From contig URXE01000027.1 in NCBI GenBank assembly GCA_900551815.1, positions 1 through 31,314 of the forward strand: a stretch of 31,314 bases of DNA, written 5' to 3'. Positions 1 through 7,228 of this stretch are shown one piece after another. The notes beneath the pieces are model-generated. The model was not told the DNA's origin and did not search any database. It saw nothing but the letters and a program-made list of their open reading frames with translations. How positions within the stretch are numbered: position 1 is the first letter of the stretch; every line of letters starts with the position of its first letter. The DNA is from an uncultured Collinsella sp. (lineage in GTDB: Bacteria; Actinomycetota; Coriobacteriia; Coriobacteriales; Coriobacteriaceae). Both the position numbers and the translations under genes were made by a program.

Positions 1-51
1 GCCGGGCTCATAACCCGGAGGTCGTAGGTTCAAATCCTGCCCCCGCGACCA
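1..51 (+). tRNA. tRNA-fMet (CAT), 3' part only
   Basis: The window opens inside a tRNA. The anticodon arm (positions 2-18) has a five-pair stem and the loop CTCATAA, giving anticodon CAT at 9-11. The stem contains three consecutive G:C pairs (GGG at 4-6, CCC at 14-16), the hallmark of initiator tRNA. The T arm has GGTTCAAATCC at 28-38, the acceptor 3' strand is at 41-47, and an encoded CCA is at 49-51. The 5' half lies outside the window. Confidence 0.93.
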
Positions 52-60
52 AGAACTTGC

Positions 61-90
61 AGCTCGTCGGCCTAGCCGACGAGCTTTTTT
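61..90 (+). terminator. Rho-independent terminator of the tRNA
   Basis: An 11-bp perfect stem (61-71 with 75-85) has a three-base loop and runs into a T tract ending at 90. It lies ten bases after the tRNA CCA, so it should end the tRNA transcript before the repeat array. Confidence 0.9.
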
Positions 91-140
91 GTTATTCCGG
101 GACCGTGTTTTCGGTCCAATTCTCGGCCTCTCAAACAAAA

Positions 141-518
141 TCTCGATCTGTAACATCTAGACCCGATTTGGGCGGCCAAGTGTTACAGATCGAGATGTTT
201 CGGCAGGACGGTCTTCGTTTGTCTAAATCTGTAACACGAGGGACGGATTTTGCCGAGTTGTTGTTACAGATTGAGATTTTCTAGCAGGCGGGCCCCGTTT
301 GTCTCGATCTGTAACATCTGGGGTTCATTTTGCTGAGTAACTGTTACAGATCGAGATCTTTCGGCAGGCTAGATTGGATTGTCTCAATCTGTAACAGGTA
401 GGGGTAAAAAGTGGGTCTAGATGTTACAGATCTAGATTGTTGAGGATGGGACGAGATGAATATCTTTATCTGTAACAGTAAGACCCGGTTTTTGCCGAGT
501 AACTGTTACAGATTGAGA
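141..518. repeat. Array of ten alternating 15-bp half-sites, 40-41 bp period
   Basis: The half-site TCTCGATCTGTAACA (A) and its reverse complement (B) alternate strictly. A copies start at 141, 222, 302, 382 and 463; B copies start at 181, 262, 342, 422 and 504. Every step is 40 or 41 bp and every spacer 25-26 bp. A1/B1 and A3/B3 are perfect complements; the others carry one to three changes. Spacers are not unique: several share TTTTGCCGAGT-like or TTCGGCAGG-like blocks that are partly complementary and flank B sites. This fills most of the gene-free stretch between the tRNA terminator and the flavoenzyme promoter. The layout resembles enterobacterial BIMEs (alternating REP units), but the sequence is different. 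Function is unknown. Confidence 0.9.
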
Positions 519-578
519 CAAACCGACGCCCCGCCCCGCCCCATCCACCTGCCGCCGCCTGCTATCCGCCGATTTCCG

Positions 579-608
579 TTGCGCTGCCGCACTCCCATGC
601 CATATCCT
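579..608 (+). promoter_or_regulatory. Possible promoter of the flavin oxidoreductase
   Basis: TTGCGC (579-584) and TATCCT (603-608) are separated by 18 bp, about 45 bp upstream of the coding region. Both boxes are imperfect, so this is a guess from spacing and position. Confidence 0.35.
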
Positions 609-660
609 CTAGACAACTACGCGGCAACATCGCCGCCGCGCCTACAAGAGAGGAATGTCC

Positions 661-2691
661 ATGACCGCACCTGCATCCAAGCTGCTCCAGCCCATTACGG
701 TTGGCCCCCTTGAGCTCAAGAACCGCATTATGTTCCCGCCGCTGACCACCGGCTACGAGGAGCGCGACGGTTCCATCGGCGAGCGCAGCCTGGCTTTTTA
801 CGAGCGCTTGGCCCGCGGCGGCGTGAGCTACATCGTCATCGGTGACGTCGCTCCCGTCATGACCGCAAGCCCCACGCCCAAGCTGGCGACCGACGCCCAG
901 ATCCCCACGTTTAAGGCGCTGGCCGACACCGTCCACAAGCACGGTGCCAAGGTCGCGCTGCAGCTGTTCCACCCCGAGTACGACGTGCCCGGCGTCGGTC
1001 GCATGGTCATGGGGTCCATGGTTGCTGCCAAGGCCGCGCAGGAGGCCAAGGCCGCCGGCGACGAGGAGACCTTTGCCGCCAAGATGGCCGAGTCCAACGA
1101 GATCCGCAACCAGGCATACGCCAAGCTGCACCACGATATGCAGCACTTCGTGAACGAGGCGAGCGTAGAGCAGCTCACCCAGATCAAGGAGGCCATCGCC
1201 GCCTCGGCTGCCCGCGCGCAGCAGGCTGGCATCGACGCCATCGAGGTCCACGGCGACCGCCTGGTGGGTTCGCTGTGCTCGGCCATCCTCAACCAGCGCA
1301 CCGACGAGTACGGTGGCTCGTTCGAGAACCGCGTCCGCTACGCGCTGGAGGTCGTCGCTGCCATTAAGGAAGCCGCGCCGCAGCTGATGGTGGAGTACAA
1401 GCTCCCCGTGATTATGGAGAACCCCGACGGCACGCCGCGCGGCAAGGGCGGCCTGCAGCCTGACGAGGCCTGCGAGTTCGCCAAGCTGCTCGAGGGCGCG
1501 GGCATCGACATGATCCAGGTCGCGCAGGCCAACCACACCGGCAACATGGGCGACACCATTCCGCCCATGGGCGCCATGCCCTACAACTGGACGCTGCCCG
1601 TGGCCGAGCGCGTTAAGGCCCTGGTCTCCGTGCCGGTGGCAACCGTCGGCCGTGTAGTCTCGGTCGAGGCCGGCGAGAAGATCCTGGAAGACGGCGCGGC
1701 CGACATCGTCGCCTATGGCCGCTCGCTCATGTGCGATCCCGACATTGCGCTGAAGGCTGCCACGGGCGAACCCATCCGCGAGTGCCTCAACTGCAACAAG
1801 GGCTGCGTCGATGCGATTCAAAACCGCAAGTACATCTCGTGCGTGCTCAATGCCGAGAACGGCGACGAGGCGACCATCGCCATTAAGCCGGGCGAGGGCG
1901 ACAAGAAGATCGCCGTGGTGGGCGGCGGTATTGCCGGCCTGGAGGCCGCACGCGTGGCGGCCAAGCGCGGCTACGATGTGACTGTCTACGAGGCGAGCGA
2001 CCATCTGGGCGGCCAGATTGTGCTGGCGGCCGCGCCCCCGCGCAAGGACGAGATCATGCGCTCGGTCGAGTACTACGAGAAGATTCTGCCTGGCCTGGGC
2101 GTGAAGGTCGAGCTCAACCACGTCGCTACCGCTGAGGACCTCAACGCCGCCGACGCCGCGATTGTGGCCGTGGGCGCGCACGACGTGGTCATCCCCGTTC
2201 CGGGTGCCGACTCGGAGAAGGTCGTCTCGAGCTGGGACGTGCTGGCCGGCAAGGTTGAGCTTACGGGCCGTGTCGCCGTTATTGGCGGTGGCCTGGTGGG
2301 CACCGAGACTGCCGAGTACCTGCTGCAGCACGGCTGCGAGGTGGCGATCGTGGAGATGCTCGACAAGATTGCCGCGGGCGAGTCCGAGACCATTCTGCCG
2401 CTGATCATGAGCGACTTTGCCGAGCACAACGTAGAGCAGCACGTGAAGACCCGTCTGACCGCCATTACCGACGAGGGCGTGGAGGCCATTCGCACCACCG
2501 AAGACGGCGCCGAGGAGCCGGTGAAGATCGCCTGCGATTACGTGGTGATGGCCGTGGGCTCCAAGGCCAACGCGTTTGACCTGGATGGCGTGACGGTGCC
2601 CGTGACCTGCGTGGGCGACTGCTCGGGCGAGCGCACCGCCGACATCGCGAGCGCCATTCGCACGGCGTATCACGCGGCCAACGAGCTGTAG
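661..2691 (+). CDS. NADH:flavin oxidoreductase, 2,4-dienoyl-CoA reductase/enoate reductase type
   Basis: A 676-residue enzyme of the Old Yellow Enzyme family fused to a pyridine-nucleotide-disulfide oxidoreductase module, the architecture of 2,4-dienoyl-CoA reductase, enoate reductase and BaiCD/BaiH. An FMN TIM barrel covers about residues 1-370. The [4Fe-4S] ligands C375, C378, C382 and C394 have the exact C-x2-C-x3-C-x11-C spacing of E. coli FadH. An FAD-binding GGGIAG motif lies near residue 421 and an NAD(P)-binding GGGLVG motif near 541. Electrons should pass NAD(P)H to FAD, 4Fe-4S, FMN and an enoate- or enone-like substrate, which cannot be named. In the barrel the usual catalytic Tyr (HGYL) appears to be Arg200. 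The start is set at ATG 661 because GAGAGGA (648-654) is well spaced for it; in-frame ATG 655 is too close. The gene is monocistronic. Confidence 0.88.
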   Translation: MTAPASKLLQPITVGPLELKNRIMFPPLTTGYEERDGSIGERSLAFYERLARGGVSYIVIGDVAPVMTASPTPKLATDAQIPTFKALADTVHKHGAKVALQLFHPEYDVPGVGRMVMGSMVAAKAAQEAKAAGDEETFAAKMAESNEIRNQAYAKLHHDMQHFVNEASVEQLTQIKEAIAASAARAQQAGIDAIEVHGDRLVGSLCSAILNQRTDEYGGSFENRVRYALEVVAAIKEAAPQLMVEYKLPVIMENPDGTPRGKGGLQPDEACEFAKLLEGAGIDMIQVAQANHTGNMGDTIPPMGAMPYNWTLPVAERVKALVSVPVATVGRVVSVEAGEKILEDGAADIVAYGRSLMCDPDIALKAATGEPIRECLNCNKGCVDAIQNRKYISCVLNAENGDEATIAIKPGEGDKKIAVVGGGIAGLEAARVAAKRGYDVTVYEASDHLGGQIVLAAAPPRKDEIMRSVEYYEKILPGLGVKVELNHVATAEDLNAADAAIVAVGAHDVVIPVPGADSEKVVSSWDVLAGKVELTGRVAVIGGGLVGTETAEYLLQHGCEVAIVEMLDKIAAGESETILPLIMSDFAEHNVEQHVKTRLTAITDEGVEAIRTTEDGAEEPVKIACDYVVMAVGSKANAFDLDGVTVPVTCVGDCSGERTADIASAIRTAYHAANEL

Positions 2692-2764
2692 TTGAACATC
2701 GCGGCCAGGCGGGGCGGCAGCACGGACCTGCCTCGCCCGACTGCGTCCCATCGGGTGTCAACCG

Positions 2765-2805
2765 GGGCGGGGTCTGCAAGCGCAGCAGGTCCCGTCCTTT
2801 TTGTT
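2765..2805 (+). terminator. Rho-independent terminator after the flavoenzyme
   Basis: A 13-bp stem (2765-2777 with 2785-2797, three G:U pairs) has a seven-base loop and is followed by TTTTTG. It closes the flavoenzyme transcript. Confidence 0.8.
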
Positions 2806-2864
2806 TTGCTCGGGTGGATGGCAATGCGCGGTAATCATGAGAAGTGAGGCGTCACTGCCCTGCA

Positions 2865-3129
2865 GGCCGCTCAAAATTATTGGGGGAGGGGTTAATAATT
2901 ATTCCCTCTAGACCAAAGGACATAAAGAGATGCCAATTTTGTTGGCAAACGAATGACGATTAGCTGCGAGCTAGCTACCAGCGTAAATAATCGATAAAGA
3001 AACGCCGTAAATAGGTGTCAAATGCCCAGATAATGCCGCGTCTATTTTAATTAACTGCTTTGAGCAAACAGCAAAATGCTACTATCTAGCGTGCACGTAA
3101 GAAAGCAGATTAACGGTTAAGGCTAAGAA
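2865..3129. promoter_or_regulatory. AT-rich dyad-rich region with promoter for the HTH gene
   Basis: This gene-free stretch is visibly AT-richer than the rest of the window. It holds AATTATT/AATAATT (2875-2881 and 2894-2900), a perfect palindrome AATAATTATT (2894-2903) and the dyad TGCCAA-N5-TTGGCA (2931-2947). A good sigma-70-like promoter follows: TTGAGC at 3060-3065, 17 bp, TATCTA at 3083-3088. The dyads look like operators, possibly for the HTH protein itself; that is inference. Confidence 0.5.
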
Positions 3130-3534
3130 GTGGCAGGTATGTCGGAAGCAACTAGGACTCGTACGCATGCGCTCGAGGTTAGGCAGCGCGCCGTCGAGAT
3201 CCTCCAAGAGGGGGTCGGTCACCGCGCCCTCGCCGCAAAGCTTGGCATTCCCCAGGCCACGGCTCGTCAGTGGGCCCGCGCATACGCCGTGGGCGGTGCC
3301 GACGCCGTTCTCAACGCCGGTTCGCATCATCACACCTATTCGTACGACGTCAAGCTCGCCGTGGTTAAGGACCGTTTGGAAAACGGCCTGACGGTTCGCG
3401 AGGCCATGATCAAGCACGGGATTCCCAGCGAGTCTTCGGTTAAGGCCTGGTGCCGCCAGTATCGCGAGAGCGGTGAGTCCGCGCTGGTCGATAAGCCGCG
3501 CGGTCGCAAGCCGCGCGTTAAAAAGGCGGAATAG
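3130..3534 (+). CDS. Orphan IS3/IS150 OrfA-like helix-turn-helix protein
   Basis: A 134-residue basic protein with two helix-turn-helix units: about residues 14-58 (HRALAAKLGIPQATARQWAR) and 68-112 (TVREAMIKHGIPSESSVKAW). It ends in the GESALVDKPRGRKPR type of tail seen in InsJ/OrfA proteins of IS150-like elements. OrfA normally gives sequence-specific binding to the transposase. Here there is no orfB reading frame after it, no terminal inverted repeats that I can see, and the gene has its own promoter and terminator. A domesticated DNA-binding protein is therefore as likely as an IS remnant. GTG 3130 is preceded by AAGG at 3119-3122; ATG 3139 is an alternative start. Confidence 0.75.
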   Translation: MAGMSEATRTRTHALEVRQRAVEILQEGVGHRALAAKLGIPQATARQWARAYAVGGADAVLNAGSHHHTYSYDVKLAVVKDRLENGLTVREAMIKHGIPSESSVKAWCRQYRESGESALVDKPRGRKPRVKKAE

Positions 3535-3546
3535 CGAACGGGATGG

Positions 3547-3569
3547 TGCGCCCACAGGGGCGCATTTTT
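3547..3569 (+). terminator. Terminator of the HTH gene
   Basis: TGCGCCC (3547-3553) pairs with GGGCGCA (3558-3564) around a four-base loop and is followed by TTTTT. It starts 12 bases after the HTH stop codon and separates that gene from the hydrogenase operon. Confidence 0.85.
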
Positions 3570-3715
3570 CTTGCCGCCCCTCTGCTCCAAAGCGGACAGA
3601 CTCCTTGCCCCGTACGCCTAAAACTCCCCAGTTGACCGAAAACCCGCCGCCGCTACTCCTCAATTGAGCTATAACGTTAAACAATTGCAGCGTTTTTGCA
3701 TGGGGGAGTGATGGT

Positions 3716-6598
3716 ATGACGCTACTGTATTTCCTTACCCTGTTTCCGCTGGTACCGGCGCTGGGCATGCTGCTCGCGCACGGTGACCGCGCCCGCGATG
3801 CGGTGGGGCTCATAGGTTCCGGCATCATTATGGCGGTGACAGTTGTAGTCGCCGTCATGTTTTTTGGCGCGGGCCCGCAGAGCTTTGAGGTTGCCTCCGA
3901 CACCTCGCATGTGCTCTCGATCATCAGCTCCGCCATCGATGTCATTCTGTGCGCCGTCATCCTGTACAACGCGTACAAATATAGGAACGTGCTCACCACG
4001 GTGCTCGGCATAGTCCAGCTGGTGGGCTCGCTCGCCTTTGCAGCCATGACGCTGCCCGCGGCCGAAGCCGTCACGGCGACGCCGCTCTACCTGGATTACA
4101 TGAGCGTGATCATGGTCCTCGCCGTCGGCATTGTCGGCAGCCTAATCTGCGTGTATGCCCTGGGCTACATGAAGGACTTCCAGGCCCACGACGAGCACGA
4201 GGCCGCGCTGCGCGGGCAGACCGCGCCCGACCGACGCCCTCAGTTCCTGGCGCTTATGTTCCTGTTCCTCTCGGCTATGTTCGTCATCGTGACGAGCGAC
4301 AACCTTGAGTGGCTGTTCTGCGGCTGGGAAATCACCACCGTGTGCTCGTTCCTTATGATTGGCTATACGCGCACGCCCGAGGCCATCAAGAACGCCTTCA
4401 CCCAGATCATCCTCAACATGCTGGGCGGCATCGCGTTTTTGGCCGGCCTCATGTACCTGCACGTTAACGGCATGCCGCTGACCATCTCGGGCATGATCGA
4501 GCTTTCCGGCGCCGGAACCGCGCAATCCGCGCTGCTGGTGATGCCGGTCATCCTGTTGTCGCTCGCCGCACTCACCAAGGCCGCACAGATGCCGTTCCAC
4601 ACTTGGCTGCTCGGTGCCATGGTTGCCCCCACGCCCACGAGCGCCCTGCTGCACTCGTCCACCATGGTCAAAGCCGGCGTGTTCCTGATGGTCAAGCTGA
4701 GCCCGCTCTATGCCATCTATCCCGTGACCGGCTTTATGGTCACGAGCGTGGGTGCCATCACGTTTTTGCTCGCCGCCCTCATGGCCATCTCGCAGAGCAA
4801 CGCCAAACGTGTGCTCGCGTACTCCACCATTTCCAACTTGGGCCTCATCAGTGCTTGCCTGGGTGTCGGCGCACCCGAGGCCGTGTGGGCCGCCATCTTC
4901 CTGATCCTGTTTCACACGGTGGCAAAGTCGCTGCTGTTCCTGTGCGTGGGCACGGCCGAGCATCATATCGGCAGCCGCAATATCGAGGACATGGACGGTA
5001 TGTTCAGCCGCATGCCGCACCTGACGCGTCTGATGATGTTGGGCATCATGGGCATGTTCGTGGCGCCGTTTGGCATGCTCGTGTCCAAGTGGGGCGCCCT
5101 GGTGGCGTTCGCACAGACTGGCAACGTGCTCATGATCATGGTGCTTGCCTTTGGCTCGGCCGCGACGTTTTACTTCTGGGGCAAGTGGCTTGCCAAGCTT
5201 TCGGGCGTCGACCCCACGGCTCAAAACGTTGAGGTCAATGTCCATAAGACCGAATGGATGGCCCTCAACACCATCGCCGCGCTGCTGATTCTGTGCTGCG
5301 CGGCCTTCCCGATTATCTCGAGCGGTCTGGTGTCGCCTTACTTGGCCATGGTGTTTGGCCGCGTGCCGTACGTTATCGGCAAGGACGCCATGTATCTGAT
5401 GGTGGTTATCGTGGCGTTTATCGCCGTGGTGCTGCTGACGTCGTTCCGCGTGAGCAACAAACCGCACGTAAACGTGTATCTTTCGGGTGTGGGAACCGAC
5501 AATTACCGCCATTTCCGCGGCTCGATGGGACACGAGGTGAAGGCCGAAAAGCGCAATTGGTACTCGGAGGACGCCCTTGGCGAGAAGCGTATTGGCCCCG
5601 CGGGTAGCGTCGTGTGTTGCAGCATTATCTTGTTTGCGCTGCTGTGTTGCGCGTGGATTGGGCCCGAGAGACTTGCCATGAGCGCGCCCTCGGTGCTGCG
5701 CGGCAAGTATTTCGAAGGTTCGGGCGTCGTGGGCATCTTTGTAGGTACCGTGGCGTTTGCCCTGCTGGCGCCGCTTGTGGGCGGCCTGATCGACGGCGTT
5801 GACCGTAAGCTTTCGGCTCGCATGCAGGGCCGTGTGGGCCCGCGCCTGCTGCAACCGTTCTACGACGTTGCCAAGCTGCTGCGCAAGGCCCCTGCCAGCG
5901 TAAACACCATGGACGATACCTACATGGCGTGCGCGCTCATCTTTACCGTGGTGGGCGGCGGCATCTTTGTGTCGGGCTCCAACACGTTGCTGTGCGCCTT
6001 TATGGTTACGCTCGCCGCGATCTTTGTGGTGCTGGCGTCCGCCTCGACGCAAAGTCCGTTTGCCCAGGTTGGCGCCGACCGCGAGCTGCTGCAGGTCATG
6101 AGTTACGAGCCCGCCGTTCTGCTGATGAGCGTGGGCCTGTACCTTGCCACCGATAGCTTCGATTCCATTGCCGTGACGGGGCAGTCGGCCCCCATCATCG
6201 TGTACAGCGCGCCCATTTTCCTCGCACTGCTCGCGGTGCTTACCATCAAGCTGCGCAAGTCGCCGTTTGACCTTTCGTACTCGCATCACGCGCACCAGGA
6301 GATCGTCCAGGGCGTCGCCACCGAGATGAGCGGCGGCACGCTGGCCAAGATGACCCTTATGCACTGGTGCGAGACCGTGCTGTTTTTGATGTGGGTGGGC
6401 ATGTTCTTTGTCTGGGACAACCCGGTGAGCTGGGTCGTGGCCCTGGTCGTGATGGCTGCGACGTATTTTGTCGAGGTGCTGATCGACAACACCTTCGCAC
6501 GCAGCACCTGGCGCAGCTGCTTTAAGCTCGGATGGGGCGTGGCGCTGGTGTTTGGCCTGCTCAACCTTATGCCCATCCTCGTCGACGTGTTTATTTAG
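3716..6598 (+). CDS. Ech hydrogenase membrane subunit, EchA-EchB fusion
   Basis: A single 960-residue frame joins two proteins that are usually separate. Residues 1 to about 610 are an antiporter-like NuoL/NuoM/HyfB (EchA) domain. It has the GWE motif in LEWLFCGWEITTVCS, LAALTKAAQMPFHTWL with the conserved Lys and His, LLHSSTMVKAG and KRVLAYSTISNLG. A linker with one predicted helix (about 630-650) leads to a NuoH/HyfC (EchB) domain at about 664-960. That domain has DRKLSARMQGRVGP, FAQVGADRELLQ and SPFDLSYSHHAHQEIVQG, the last typical of group 4 hydrogenases. The membrane arm would couple electron flow to H+ or Na+ translocation. GGGGGAG sits seven bases before ATG 3716. It is the first gene of an operon in echABCDEF order. 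Confidence 0.9.
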   Translation: MTLLYFLTLFPLVPALGMLLAHGDRARDAVGLIGSGIIMAVTVVVAVMFFGAGPQSFEVASDTSHVLSIISSAIDVILCAVILYNAYKYRNVLTTVLGIVQLVGSLAFAAMTLPAAEAVTATPLYLDYMSVIMVLAVGIVGSLICVYALGYMKDFQAHDEHEAALRGQTAPDRRPQFLALMFLFLSAMFVIVTSDNLEWLFCGWEITTVCSFLMIGYTRTPEAIKNAFTQIILNMLGGIAFLAGLMYLHVNGMPLTISGMIELSGAGTAQSALLVMPVILLSLAALTKAAQMPFHTWLLGAMVAPTPTSALLHSSTMVKAGVFLMVKLSPLYAIYPVTGFMVTSVGAITFLLAALMAISQSNAKRVLAYSTISNLGLISACLGVGAPEAVWAAIFLILFHTVAKSLLFLCVGTAEHHIGSRNIEDMDGMFSRMPHLTRLMMLGIMGMFVAPFGMLVSKWGALVAFAQTGNVLMIMVLAFGSAATFYFWGKWLAKLSGVDPTAQNVEVNVHKTEWMALNTIAALLILCCAAFPIISSGLVSPYLAMVFGRVPYVIGKDAMYLMVVIVAFIAVVLLTSFRVSNKPHVNVYLSGVGTDNYRHFRGSMGHEVKAEKRNWYSEDALGEKRIGPAGSVVCCSIILFALLCCAWIGPERLAMSAPSVLRGKYFEGSGVVGIFVGTVAFALLAPLVGGLIDGVDRKLSARMQGRVGPRLLQPFYDVAKLLRKAPASVNTMDDTYMACALIFTVVGGGIFVSGSNTLLCAFMVTLAAIFVVLASASTQSPFAQVGADRELLQVMSYEPAVLLMSVGLYLATDSFDSIAVTGQSAPIIVYSAPIFLALLAVLTIKLRKSPFDLSYSHHAHQEIVQGVATEMSGGTLAKMTLMHWCETVLFLMWVGMFFVWDNPVSWVVALVVMAATYFVEVLIDNTFARSTWRSCFKLGWGVALVFGLLNLMPILVDVFI

Positions 6599-6610
6599 GA
6601 GGCGGCATTC

Positions 6611-7228
6611 ATGGATCATAAAATGTCGCGCTCGCCGTGGGTTATTCATTACGACGGCTCGAGCTGCAACGGATGCGATATCGAGGTGCTGGCCTCGCTC
6701 ACGCCGCTGTTCGATGCGGAGCGCTTTGGCGTGGTCAACACCGGCAACCCCAAGCATGCGGACATCTTTTTGGTGACGGGGTCGGTCAATGCCCAGAACC
6801 TGCCCGTCGTGCGCCAGATCTACAACCAGATGCTCGAGCCCAAGTGCGTGGTGGCGTGCGGCATCTGCGCGTGCTCGGGCGGCGTATTCCGCGATGCCTA
6901 CAACGTGATCGGAGGCGTGGACCGCGCGATTCCCGTGGACGTATACGCGCCCGGGTGCGCCATTCGTCCCGAGACGGTGATTGATGCCATCGTGGAGGCG
7001 TGCGGCATCCTGGATCAGAAGGAGGCCGTGATGCGTGCTGGCGGTGACCCGCTTACCGTGGGCGGTGCTGCTACCTGGGATGGCGGCGTTGAGCTGGGCG
7101 AGGACGGATTTGTGGCTGCGGGGGCCGGGGCTGACGGTGCCGGTGACGCGCCTGCCGGGAAGCCCGCCGCGCCCGTCGCTGGCGACGCATCTGCTGAGAC
7201 GCCCGCCGCTGCAAAGGAGGCCGAGTAA
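6611..7228 (+). CDS. echC: Ech hydrogenase small subunit (NuoB-like, EchC)
   Basis: A 205-residue protein with a NuoB/HycG-type core (about 1-150). Likely ligands of the single proximal [4Fe-4S] cluster are C19 and C22 (SCNGCD), C86 (GICACSGG) and C116 (APGC). It passes electrons from the EchF clusters to the NiFe site in EchE. After about residue 150 comes a tail rich in Ala, Gly and Pro that the family core does not need. A strong AGGAGG (6597-6602), overlapping the upstream stop codon, precedes ATG 6611. The stop codon overlaps the next start (TAATG), so translation is probably coupled. Confidence 0.9.
   Translation: MDHKMSRSPWVIHYDGSSCNGCDIEVLASLTPLFDAERFGVVNTGNPKHADIFLVTGSVNAQNLPVVRQIYNQMLEPKCVVACGICACSGGVFRDAYNVIGGVDRAIPVDVYAPGCAIRPETVIDAIVEACGILDQKEAVMRAGGDPLTVGGAATWDGGVELGEDGFVAAGAGADGAGDAPAGKPAAPVAGDASAETPAAAKEAE

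Noticed and set aside
141..518. CRISPR array
   Set aside because: The repeats are only about 15 bp, alternate in orientation, and the spacers resemble one another. No cas genes are nearby.
456..713. Small plus-strand frame through the repeat array
   Set aside because: It runs through repeats and across the flavoenzyme ribosome site, has no ribosome site of its own and no recognisable domain.
562..2751. 729-residue minus-strand frame opposite the flavoenzyme
   Set aside because: It is a codon-bias shadow of a clearly recognised plus-strand enzyme, with a His/Gly/Arg-rich translation and no domain.
3130..3534. Complete insertion sequence
   Set aside because: No second transposase frame, terminal repeats or target duplication were found around the OrfA-like gene.
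3664..3675. Promoter of the ech operon at TATAAC (3670-3675)
   Set aside because: A -10-like box is present between two CAATTG palindromes, but no -35 box fits at normal spacing.
4142..6757. 871-residue minus-strand frame opposite the ech fusion
   Set aside because: It is antisense to well-conserved membrane domains; its composition is typical of GC-rich antisense frames.
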